Positions 35,178 through 46,457 of a stretch of 64,000 bases of DNA are shown here, piece by piece; positions within the stretch are counted from its first letter, which is position 1, and every line of letters begins with the position of its first letter. This DNA comes from Deltaproteobacteria bacterium. Its GTDB lineage: Bacteria; Myxococcota_A; Polyangia; GCA-2747355. A program made the translations under genes and the position numbers. The stretch spans positions 163,470-227,469 of the forward strand of contig JACKDQ010000009.1 in assembly GCA_020633415.1 (NCBI GenBank), given 5' to 3'. The notes beneath the pieces were generated by a model. The model ran no database searches and had not been told where the DNA came from. It was given only the letters and a program-made list of their open reading frames with translations.

Positions 35178-36767
35178 TCACGGCGCAACTCCCGGCGTTG
35201 GCGGACCCTCGATCCAGTTCTCGGCAATATCGCAGCGCTGGGCGCTACTGCGCTGCAGCGAATTCCCCTCGGTCTGGCTCGACAAACCGAGGAAACTAGA
35301 GATCCGACGGCCAAGCGGATCGCGGAGGATCAGCGCCTCGCCGCGATTGGCCAAGGCCAGACTACGCCGGACCGGCAGCAACGCCACGCCGGCAGGCACA
35401 GTTGTCCGATCAAAGCTTGGGCCAACGACCAGTACCGTTGCTGCCGGCGCCAAGACGTGGCCGGGCAACGTAATCACCCCAACACCGTCGTCATTGTCAT
35501 CGATCAGAAAGCCCGCCAAGTCGATCGATGTCCGTCCGAAATTGGTCAGCTCGATCCATTCCCGTCGTGACTCGGCCCCAATCGGATTAGCCAACACTTC
35601 GCTAATCATCAGTGAAACCGCTGGACCCATCAGCGGCAGCGCCAATACGTACGGCGTGACGTTGCCCGCAGCATCGCTCAGCGATAATTGCCCGTGGTTC
35701 GAAGGCGATCCCCAATCGGGCAAGGTAAAGCGGTGCATCCGCTGATCTGCCGAAAACGCTTCGCGCTCTCCGATGGAAAACCGTGCGTCACAAACCTCGC
35801 TCGCATTGACCTCAATGACGAGACAGCCGTCCGAGGACGCAAAACTCACCTGACCAGACGGAGCAGCGCGATCCAGCTCGGCACCGACTGCAAAACGCCC
35901 GGCCTGCTCCGCAGCGATCAGCACAGCCCGCCCGTAGATGTCCTGAACACTCGGATCGACATCGACAGCGTAGGTTGTTTGAGCGGCCAGGGGCGCAGCA
36001 ATGGCAAGCCCGTAGCAGCTGCCGACGTCTGTACCCGGACAGTACTCGTCGGCTGCGTCGATCGTGCCGTAGATCTGCTCACCATGCTCCGAGCGCAGCG
36101 ACAGCCACCGACTACCAGCGACTTTGAGCGGTGCGGAGAACCGCACGACAACGCGCCGTAGGTTGCGCGGATTGTTTGCGCTGCCATCTTTCGGGCGGAG
36201 CAACCGCGCCACTGGGCGACCGCTATCCGGACCGTCGGTAAAACAGTCCCAGAGCTGCTCTCCCTCCGCCAGCTGCAGCGGATTGCCAGCCAGATCGCGT
36301 ACGGTCGGTGAAATTAGAGCCTGGTGTAGCCGGTGCGCCGCGAACGGCCGCTGCGGCTGGAATATCGCCTGCAAGCCGTCGGCTGAGAGGGCACCCTGCA
36401 GCGGAACTACCAGGTGCTGACGGCTGGTGGCAAGCGGCGGGCTCTGCGCGTCGCGAATGAAGGCCGCATCAACGCGGGCGATTTGGCAGCGCCCGGCGTG
36501 GCATATCCCTCCCTCGCATTGCAGGTCGACCTGGCAATCAGCGCCAACTTCTGCCGGCACAACCGCAAGCAGGTCGCTAAGGCCCTCGGGCGCCACCGCC
36601 TCCGAAAAGCGCAACTGGATCGAGTCGGTAATGCCAAGACGGCAGGCCCGACGCTGAGCTGTGACGAGCCTCGGCGGGTCGAGATCGAATGATGTTGTAT
36701 CCCGCTCGGCACAGGCGAAAAGCGGGCAACCAACGACAACAAACACTAGAACGCGAGCCAGACGCAT
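35178..36767 (-). CDS. Lipoprotein with Ig-like (SbsA-type) and lamin-tail domains
   Basis: A 529-residue predicted lipoprotein. AAGGAG lies eight bases before the ATG; the signal ends LFAC (Cys19). Two Ig-like modules of the Big_5/SbsA kind are visible (SIQLRFSEAVAPEGL near 49 with RDLAGNPL near 157, and RRVVVRFSAPLKVAGSRW near 205 with VQDIYGRAV near 274). The C-terminal region has a lamin-tail domain: SLMISEVLANPIG, EWIELTNFGRTSIDLAGFLI and HVLAPAATVLVV (about 387-460), ending with ENWIEGPPTPGVAP. Bacterial lamin-tail domains occur in exported proteins and are thought to mediate surface attachment or nuclease targeting. Three closely spaced Cys near 78-94 probably form disulfides. It is divergent from the aminotransferase gene. 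Confidence 0.82.
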   Translation of the reverse strand: MRLARVLVFVVVGCPLFACAERDTTSFDLDPPRLVTAQRRACRLGITDSIQLRFSEAVAPEGLSDLLAVVPAEVGADCQVDLQCEGGICHAGRCQIARVDAAFIRDAQSPPLATSRQHLVVPLQGALSADGLQAIFQPQRPFAAHRLHQALISPTVRDLAGNPLQLAEGEQLWDCFTDGPDSGRPVARLLRPKDGSANNPRNLRRVVVRFSAPLKVAGSRWLSLRSEHGEQIYGTIDAADEYCPGTDVGSCYGLAIAAPLAAQTTYAVDVDPSVQDIYGRAVLIAAEQAGRFAVGAELDRAAPSGQVSFASSDGCLVIEVNASEVCDARFSIGEREAFSADQRMHRFTLPDWGSPSNHGQLSLSDAAGNVTPYVLALPLMGPAVSLMISEVLANPIGAESRREWIELTNFGRTSIDLAGFLIDDNDDGVGVITLPGHVLAPAATVLVVGPSFDRTTVPAGVALLPVRRSLALANRGEALILRDPLGRRISSFLGLSSQTEGNSLQRSSAQRCDIAENWIEGPPTPGVAP

Positions 36768-36989
36768 CGTTGCGCTCCTTTTTTGGGGGTCTGAAAGCCT
36801 CGCTGCGACCTAGCAATCGTCGATCCAGCAAGCCGCGCAGTGAAGTTCACTGGTTGGCGGTAATGCACACCTTCCGTTGCCGACACCCGGACCAGCGCTG
36901 ACCGTAGGCCGTCCTGGCCCGCTGATGCGGACCCCCTCGATCTTGAGCCACGGACGGGCTACAGTGCCCGCGTTACGGACGGAGCCCTG

Positions 36990-38177
36990 ATGACCGTTGC
37001 TCTCGGTGTACAAGAAGCGATGAAGAGTGCCTCCTGGATCCGGCGAATGTTCGAGGCCGGCCAGGCGCTCAAGGAACAGGTCGGCGCCGACCAAGTCTTC
37101 GACTTTAGCTTGGGCAACCCGGTGTTGGAGCCGCCAGAGGCGTTTGCTAGCGCGCTGCGCGAGCTGACAAACGCCCCGCCAAAGGGCATGCATCGCTACA
37201 TGCCCAACGCGGGCTTTCCCAGTACTCGGCAATGCCTGGCGCAAGCACTGAGCGAAGAGCAGCAACAACCGTTCGTCGCCAATGACGTGATCATGACCGT
37301 TGGTGCAGCGGGCGCGCTAAACGTCGCGCTGCGCACCGTGCTCGACCCTGGCGACCAAGTGATCGTCATCGCACCCTACTTCGTCGAATACCTCTTTTAC
37401 GTCGGCACTCACGGCGGAGAACCACGCGTTGTGCGGGCCGCCGATGACTTTGATCTCGACTTGGCAGCGATCGAGCAAGCGATCACCCCGAAGACCAAGG
37501 CGATCATCGTCAACACCCCAAACAACCCGACGGGACGGATCTACACCCCACAGCGTATCGCCGAGTTGGCGGCGCTACTCGAGCGCGCCGAACAGCGCTA
37601 TGATCGGTCGATTTACCTACTGTTCGACACGCCCTACGCCAAGATCACCTATGACGGGCGAAAGAATCCACCGCTGTTTTCCGACCACAAGAACACGTTG
37701 CTCGCCCACAGCCATTCCAAAGATCTTGGCCTCGCCGGCGAAAGGATCGGCTATCTGGCGATCAGCCCACGAGCTGAGCACCGTTCGATGCTCTCCGACG
37801 CTGCGGCCTTCAACAATCGCGTTTTGGGATTCATCAACGCGCCGGCGATCATGCAGCTGGCTTTGGAGCGTTCGCTCGGCGCAACCGTCGACGTGGCGTC
37901 CTACCGCCGCGCCCGCAAGACGATCACCGAAGGGCTACGCGACGCTGGCTATCAGTTCGCCTCGCCCGAGGGCGCTTTCTATTTGTTCCCGCGCTGCCCG
38001 ATCGAAGACGACTTGCGCTTTACCGAAATTCTACGCGAACAGCACGTACTGGTCGTCCCCGGCAGAGGCTTTGGCTGGCCAGGATACATTCGCGTTGCTT
38101 TTTGCGTTGAGCATGAAGTAATCGAGCGGGCCTTACCTCGCTTCGCCGACGCCTTCACGCGCGCGCGGCAGGTCTAG
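36990..38177 (+). CDS. Class I/II PLP-dependent aminotransferase
   Basis: A 395-residue fold-type I aminotransferase of the aspartate-aminotransferase superfamily. Characteristic are FSLGNPVLEPPE, the PLP-contact Asn-Pro in VNTPNNPTGRIY (about 174-185), FDTPYAK, the Schiff-base Lys244 in HSHSKDLGLAGERIGYLA, and the C-terminal Arg in YIRVAFCVE. Substrate cannot be told; the FSLGNP N-terminus resembles uncharacterised anaerobe-type enzymes that act on aspartate or alanine. GGAG lies upstream of the ATG. Its stop overlaps the maf start by one base, so the pair is coupled; yggS, a PLP-homeostasis gene, follows, which fits a PLP enzyme. Confidence 0.9.
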   Translation: MTVALGVQEAMKSASWIRRMFEAGQALKEQVGADQVFDFSLGNPVLEPPEAFASALRELTNAPPKGMHRYMPNAGFPSTRQCLAQALSEEQQQPFVANDVIMTVGAAGALNVALRTVLDPGDQVIVIAPYFVEYLFYVGTHGGEPRVVRAADDFDLDLAAIEQAITPKTKAIIVNTPNNPTGRIYTPQRIAELAALLERAEQRYDRSIYLLFDTPYAKITYDGRKNPPLFSDHKNTLLAHSHSKDLGLAGERIGYLAISPRAEHRSMLSDAAAFNNRVLGFINAPAIMQLALERSLGATVDVASYRRARKTITEGLRDAGYQFASPEGAFYLFPRCPIEDDLRFTEILREQHVLVVPGRGFGWPGYIRVAFCVEHEVIERALPRFADAFTRARQV

Positions 38178-38764
38178 TGGTGCTGGTCCTCGCCTCCGGG
38201 TCGCCTCGGCGACATGAGCTGCTGAGCCAAGCTGGTGTACCCTTCATCATTCGCGTCGCCGACGTTGACGAGACCGCGCTTGCCGATGAATCCCCGGATG
38301 CGTTTGTCCGACGGTTGGCCGAGGCGAAAGCCCGCGCGGTCAGCCAAGTGCTCAGCGTTGAGGGCTCGACGGCGGAGCTAGCCGTTCTCGGCGCCGACAC
38401 GATTGTCGTTGAAGCCGGAGAGATCATCGGTAAACCGCGAGACCGCGCCCATGCGCGCGTCCTGCTCGGCCGGCTTTCTGGGCGCGCACATCAGGTGCTG
38501 ACTGGTGTCTGTCTGCTCGATGGCCACGAGGCCGATGTTCGGCTAGCGACGACGACGGTCACTTTCAAGACGCTCAGCGATGCCGAGATCACCCGCTACC
38601 TTGACGTCGCAAACTGGGCCGACAAGGCCGGTGCCTACGCGATTCAGGAGCATGCTGCCTACATGGTGCGCAGGATCGACGGTTCATACACCAACGTCGT
38701 CGGGCTACCGCTCTGCGAGACGATCGAGCTGCTTGCCGACCACGGAGTACCATGCCCGGCATAG
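38177..38764 (+). CDS. maf: Maf/YhdE-type nucleoside triphosphate pyrophosphatase
   Basis: A 195-residue house-cleaning pyrophosphatase. It starts LVLASGSPRRHELLSQAG, and has GADTIVVEAGEIIGKPRD, LGRLSGRAHQVLTGV and WADKAGAYAIQ with the catalytic Asp and the residues that select dTTP/UTP in the YhdE branch. The GTG start overlaps the aminotransferase stop (TAGTG). The 3' end overlaps yggS by 13 bases. Likely role is hydrolysis of non-canonical or excess pyrimidine triphosphates; Maf proteins are also linked to septum arrest. Confidence 0.93.
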   Translation: MVLVLASGSPRRHELLSQAGVPFIIRVADVDETALADESPDAFVRRLAEAKARAVSQVLSVEGSTAELAVLGADTIVVEAGEIIGKPRDRAHARVLLGRLSGRAHQVLTGVCLLDGHEADVRLATTTVTFKTLSDAEITRYLDVANWADKAGAYAIQEHAAYMVRRIDGSYTNVVGLPLCETIELLADHGVPCPA

Positions 38765-39429
38765 CCGAACGACTGCAAGCGGTCAGGCTTCAACTCGCCA
38801 AGAGCTGCGCCGAGTCTGGCCGCGCAGCGGACAGCGTATTGCTGCTTGCCGTGAGCAAGCGACAGCCGAGCTCGGCGATCGTTCAGGCGTTTCGTGCCGG
38901 CCAGCACGACTTTGGCGAAAACTACGCGCAAGAGTTGCGCGACAAATCAGATCAACTCGCTCTGCCGGAACTGCGCTGGCACTTCATCGGTCCACTGCAG
39001 AGGAACAAGCTGCGCTACGTGGTCGGTCGCTGCGCGCTAATTCACAGCATCGAGCGCGCGGAGCAGGTCGAAGCGATCGATCAGCGTGCGAGTCGAATGC
39101 AATGCACGCAGGACGTCTTGCTGCAGATCAACATCAGCGGTGAGGCCAGCAAGTCGGGCGCTGCCCCCGATGAAGCCGAAGGCCTGCTCGCGCTCTGTGA
39201 AAAGAGCGCCCACCTGCGCTGCCGCGGACTGATGACGATGCCTCCCTTCGACGAGGATGCCGAAGCGTCGACGCCCTACTTTTCAGCGCTACGATCGCTA
39301 CGAGACAGCCTTGGGAGCGAAAGGCTGCCGGAACTTTCAATGGGCATGAGCCACGACTACGCCGCGGCGATCCGCGAAGGAGCGACGATCGTACGCATTG
39401 GCACCGCGATCTTCGGGCCACGCAACTAG
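38752..39429 (+). CDS. yggS: YggS-family PLP homeostasis protein
   Basis: A 225-residue PLP-binding TIM-barrel protein with no known catalytic activity. Signatures are LLAVSKRQPSSAI with the PLP-binding Lys36, FGENYAQEL, WHFIGPLQRNK, INISGEASKSG, CRGLMTMPPF, SMGMSHDYAAAI and VRIGTAIFG. It holds free PLP and stabilises amino acid and vitamin B6 pools. The start lies inside the end of maf in another frame, a tight coupling. Position behind a PLP aminotransferase is consistent. Confidence 0.95.
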   Translation: MPGIAERLQAVRLQLAKSCAESGRAADSVLLLAVSKRQPSSAIVQAFRAGQHDFGENYAQELRDKSDQLALPELRWHFIGPLQRNKLRYVVGRCALIHSIERAEQVEAIDQRASRMQCTQDVLLQINISGEASKSGAAPDEAEGLLALCEKSAHLRCRGLMTMPPFDEDAEASTPYFSALRSLRDSLGSERLPELSMGMSHDYAAAIREGATIVRIGTAIFGPRN

Positions 39430-39607
39430 CACGCGCGCCTCGTTCCCGGCCAGCGATAGGCCTGCCCACCGACGGAAATTCATGAGGCAACACCGAGGTG
39501 CGACACCAGCGCACAAATGCTTCATGCAATGGTATCGCGCTCTTGATGAACCAAAAATGAACTACTGGAAACCCATCGCCTGACCCATCTATCCTGATGG
39601 CAGAGCT

Positions 39608-40570
39608 ATGGTGCAGAGATCCCTATTCGCATTCGCGCTGTTGATCACGACACCCGCGATCGCCACGGCAACCGATCGCGTCGCCGGCCTTGCCCAGTCG
39701 GCAGACAACACGCTCTGTGCCCTACCCAGCGGTTTTCAACGCGGCGCCAGGTTTGTGTTCAAGCTGGCGATCAACGCACTAGATGCGGTCACCACGGAGC
39801 GGCCCTTACCGACGACGGAAATGGCTTCCGGCGATCCGCAACGCCGGTTCCTGCTAACGCACCACGGCCCCTTCGACCATCTGATCGCCGCCGCAGCCCA
39901 GCGCTGGGGCCTCGACCCGTTCGTCTTCAAGGGCCTGCTGTTCAACGAATCAAAGCTAGAACCCGGCGTGCGTGGTAAGCGCCTTTACAGCAGACATCAG
40001 GGCCGGCGAGTGATCGTCGCCGGCGGTGCCCTCGGCATCGCCCAGTTTTCCAGCACCGGCATCGAGATGATCCAGATGCTCCGCAGTCGACGCATCCGCC
40101 GTGGCGAAATCGTACGCGAGTTCGATCGAGCGATGGCCGTGCTCCCCAGCGAAGCGATTGCCGCGTCTGCTGAGCTGCTCGCCTTTCTGATCGAGCACTA
40201 CGGGCGTGACGGCGGGATCACCGCCTACAATTCGGGGAGCACCGGAGGACGCGCGGTGGCGCGGTTAGGTTTTTGGCGCGCACGCCGCGCAGGAAAGCTG
40301 CGCCGCGCAGGGATCTACCACCTGCAGGGTCATCGCTTCCTGCTCAACGTGCTCAACAAGGCCAATGTGCTGCGACGAGCATCTGGACTCGGGCCACTAC
40401 CTGGCCCTGGCGAGCAACTAGCAGCGGGAGCACCGACCTTGGCAGTCGCCGGACAGAGCAAGACACGTCTGCTCGCGCAAGTTGACGGCGACCAGCAGCA
40501 CGAGGACAGAGAACGCGCGACGGAGGCGCCGCCGGCTAGAAGCCGAAAGCCTGCCGCACGATCGGATTGA
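39608..40570 (+). CDS. Lytic transglycosylase (SLT-like), exported
   Basis: A 320-residue protein with a signal peptide (MVQRSLFAFALLITTPAIATA, cleavage near 21). The SLT/lysozyme-like domain spans about 80-220: WGLDPFVFKGLLFNESKLEPG with catalytic Glu114, GGALGIAQF (about 139-147) and ITAYNSGSTGGRAVAR. Such enzymes cleave the MurNAc-GlcNAc bond of peptidoglycan to give anhydro ends. The last 60 residues are Pro/Ala/Arg-rich without homology. The final 35 bases overlap the end of the decayed gene on the opposite strand, so part of the C-terminus may be a read-through tail. Confidence 0.87.
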   Translation: MVQRSLFAFALLITTPAIATATDRVAGLAQSADNTLCALPSGFQRGARFVFKLAINALDAVTTERPLPTTEMASGDPQRRFLLTHHGPFDHLIAAAAQRWGLDPFVFKGLLFNESKLEPGVRGKRLYSRHQGRRVIVAGGALGIAQFSSTGIEMIQMLRSRRIRRGEIVREFDRAMAVLPSEAIAASAELLAFLIEHYGRDGGITAYNSGSTGGRAVARLGFWRARRAGKLRRAGIYHLQGHRFLLNVLNKANVLRRASGLGPLPGPGEQLAAGAPTLAVAGQSKTRLLAQVDGDQQHEDRERATEAPPARSRKPAARSD

Positions 40571-40890
40571 CCGCCAAGGCCAGCACCAACGAGACCGCCA
40601 GCCCCACCGAGACTTTGACCAGGTCGCGGCCGATCACCCGGCCGATCGAGCTATACTCTGTTGGCGTCGAGCGAATGGCGAAACCGCAGCGCTAGCTCGC
40701 GACCACCGAGTAGTCCGATGAAGACCCACGTGGTGCTCATCGGCACGCGGCTGAGCACTTTGAAGAAGAAGAGGATCGCGCCATAGGTCAAGTCGATGAC
40801 CGTCGCCGATCGCACATTGGCAGTGTTGGTCTTCTCGGTGACCACCTGCGGAATTCGACCGCCACGCCGCAAGGCCAAGTTGTCGCAATG
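40536..40890 (-). pseudogene. Frameshifted, N-terminally truncated membrane-protein remnant
   Basis: Two minus-strand frames read as one membrane-protein end. The first (from about 40890) gives RIPQVVTEKTNTANVRSAT, a hydrophobic segment (IDLTYGAILFFFKVL) and VPMSTTWVFIGLLGGRELAL, then stops at 40651. Shifting one frame near 40660-40690 gives EYSSIGRVIGRDLVKVSVGL, a last hydrophobic segment and stop at 40536-40538. Protein-like composition on both sides of one shift, plus the missing N-terminal part next to the dnaE stop, indicates a decayed gene. The STT-containing helix recalls PiT-type phosphate permeases, but this is weak. A sequencing error would explain the shift but not the missing N-terminus. 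Confidence 0.65.
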
Positions 40891-40968
40891 GGGAGATCTA
40901 TCAGCGGCCTCGCCGCCGCAGAGGGCGAGCGAGCGGCTAGGCGCTGCACGCGAAGTACTTGCGCTGGA

Positions 40969-44469
<3,501 letters not shown>

Positions 44470-44501
44470 CTACTCGACTAGCATAATCAAGCGCGCGCGC
44501 G

Positions 44502-46367
44502 TCAGTACTTGAGCGTCAGGCCGATCCGGCCATAGACGTTGGGATCGTTTTTCGGCATGTAGCCAGCAAAGGCGTCGGTAAACGCTCGGCGCTCACCGAT
44601 CGGTGTGCCCTCGAGGATCGCAAACAGATTTAGTCGCTGCGTCAGGGTAACCTCAACGATCGCCGCCAGGAAGAAACGCAAGCCTGCAAAGCGCTCCCGC
44701 ACCTCTTGGGCGGTGATGCCACTCGGGCGGTTGCTACAGCCGCCGGCCTGGGCCTGATTGCCGCTCGTCGGACAGAGGCGATCCGTATAGAAGTTGAAAT
44801 AGCTCCGCGCGGTGAAAGCAACGCGGTCCTTGAGGGTCACTGACGCCTGGCCACCGAAGTCTGTGTAGAAGGTGTTGCGCGAACTAGGACCACCGCCCCC
44901 ACCGAGTGCGTAAGTCAAGGCGACGCTGAACATCTCATGGCGAAATAGGCGAAACTTGGCGTGCATACCGATCTGCGTGACCGTGCCGTAGGTGCCAAGC
45001 AAAATGCCCGCGTCGAGTGCCAAGATCGAGCTACTGAAAATCCCGGCAGACAGGCGGGCCTGTAGCAGATCGACAAACCCTAAAGAGAAGTCGCCGGTGA
45101 AGTAGCCAGCGCGAACCGGCTCGGCGGCATGGGAAAACATCCCGATCAGCGGATTGTGCGGCTTCTTCGGCGCCGGTTTGCCCTCAAGCGGATCCAGCTT
45201 GGCTTCCACAGCGACCGTCTCGCCCTGCTTGACCTCGATGCTCTTGACCAGTTCCTTGTGCTTGGGGTGCCTAACGGTGACGAAATGCGGACCAGGATCG
45301 ACACCGTGTCTGAGCAACGGTGTCTTGCCGACAAAACGACCGTCGAGAAACACCTGCGCGCCGAGCAGTGGGCTGACCACCCGCACCGATCCACCGCGGG
45401 GCTGCTGCTTGCTCAACGTCAACTTGATCGCCTTGAACTCACCGGCGATCAGCTGAACCGATTGCTCCGCCCGGGCGAATCCGTTTTTCTTGCCCTCGAC
45501 CAGATGGGTCCCGGGTGGCAAACCGTCGATGCGGATCGGCGCTTTGCCCCGCGGCTCACCGTTGACGAAGACCTCGGTGTCTTTCTCGCTAGCGACGATT
45601 TGCAGCGTCGCAGCGCTGGCCGTCTGCCGCAGGTAAAAGGTCACCTTGGTGGTCTGATCAGCGACAGCGACAACCTCGCGCAGCTGCGCAGGTTTGCCGC
45701 CAATGCGCGCTTCAACCCGGTGTTTGCCCGGTGTGACCGGCACCAGCGCGACACCCTTGTCGACGGCCTTATCGTCGACGAACAGCTCGGCGTCGGGAAC
45801 ATCGCAGGCGACGAGCAGCATCGTCTGGCTTGCTGGCGCTTCGGCGACCAGCCCAACAGCGATCGCGCGCTTTTCGCCCTCACGCACGTCGACCCAAGCG
45901 GTGTAGCGGGCAAACCCTGCCTTGTTGACCTCTAGCAGATATCGCCCGGGGCGCAGCGTGAGACGCAGCGGCAATTTACCGACGGCCTTGCCGTTGACGG
46001 TCACCTCGGCGCCTTCGGCGCGTTTGTCGGGCGCTGAATCGACAGCGAGTTCGGCCGGAGTGGCGATCCGCTCGAGGGTAAAGGAGTGCGTCGCGGCGCG
46101 GCGCTGGACTTCGATGTCGCGCTTGAGTGGTGCAAAGCCGGCCTTTTCGAGGATCAGCGTATACATCCCCGGCTCCAGCTTGAACTGGTGTGGGGTATAG
46201 CCCTGAACGCCGCCAACCTTGGATTCCAAGTAGACCGCGGCCCCTTGTGGCACCGACTCAACACGAATTCGATAACGCGCACGGGCCGCTGCGTCCGGGC
46301 TCAGCGACCACGTGGCGACGATGCTCAACAGGATGTATCTCAACAACCGCAATCGGTCATGGCACAT
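44502..46367 (-). CDS. PEGA-repeat protein with C-terminal beta-barrel
   Basis: A 621-residue exported protein. After a signal segment (about 8-28) come about five PEGA modules between residues 32 and 392, each with a pattern such as GKLPLRLTLRPGRYLLEVNKAGF, GKAPIRIDGLPPGTHLVEGKKNGF or GKTPLLRHGVDPGPHFVTVRHP. PEGA modules are small Ig-like units of surface proteins. Residues from about 410 to 621 look like an outer-membrane beta-barrel (alternating aromatic strands, GLTLKY at the end), with a loop holding two Cys. The protein would anchor in the outer membrane with the PEGA array in the periplasm or outside. It is probably co-transcribed with the FecR-type lipoprotein gene upstream. Confidence 0.82.
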   Translation of the reverse strand: MCHDRLRLLRYILLSIVATWSLSPDAAARARYRIRVESVPQGAAVYLESKVGGVQGYTPHQFKLEPGMYTLILEKAGFAPLKRDIEVQRRAATHSFTLERIATPAELAVDSAPDKRAEGAEVTVNGKAVGKLPLRLTLRPGRYLLEVNKAGFARYTAWVDVREGEKRAIAVGLVAEAPASQTMLLVACDVPDAELFVDDKAVDKGVALVPVTPGKHRVEARIGGKPAQLREVVAVADQTTKVTFYLRQTASAATLQIVASEKDTEVFVNGEPRGKAPIRIDGLPPGTHLVEGKKNGFARAEQSVQLIAGEFKAIKLTLSKQQPRGGSVRVVSPLLGAQVFLDGRFVGKTPLLRHGVDPGPHFVTVRHPKHKELVKSIEVKQGETVAVEAKLDPLEGKPAPKKPHNPLIGMFSHAAEPVRAGYFTGDFSLGFVDLLQARLSAGIFSSSILALDAGILLGTYGTVTQIGMHAKFRLFRHEMFSVALTYALGGGGGPSSRNTFYTDFGGQASVTLKDRVAFTARSYFNFYTDRLCPTSGNQAQAGGCSNRPSGITAQEVRERFAGLRFFLAAIVEVTLTQRLNLFAILEGTPIGERRAFTDAFAGYMPKNDPNVYGRIGLTLKY

Positions 46368-46457
46368 CGGCTCGCTCTCACTTTCACAGCCATCGCCCCA
46401 GCGCTAGCGCAAGGCGCGACGCCCGATTCGCAGAAAAATACGTAGGTGTCGCGCAGG

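Noticed and set aside
44491..44501. Alternating GC run, possible Z-DNA element
   Set aside because: Only about 11 bases; expected by chance in such GC-rich DNA.
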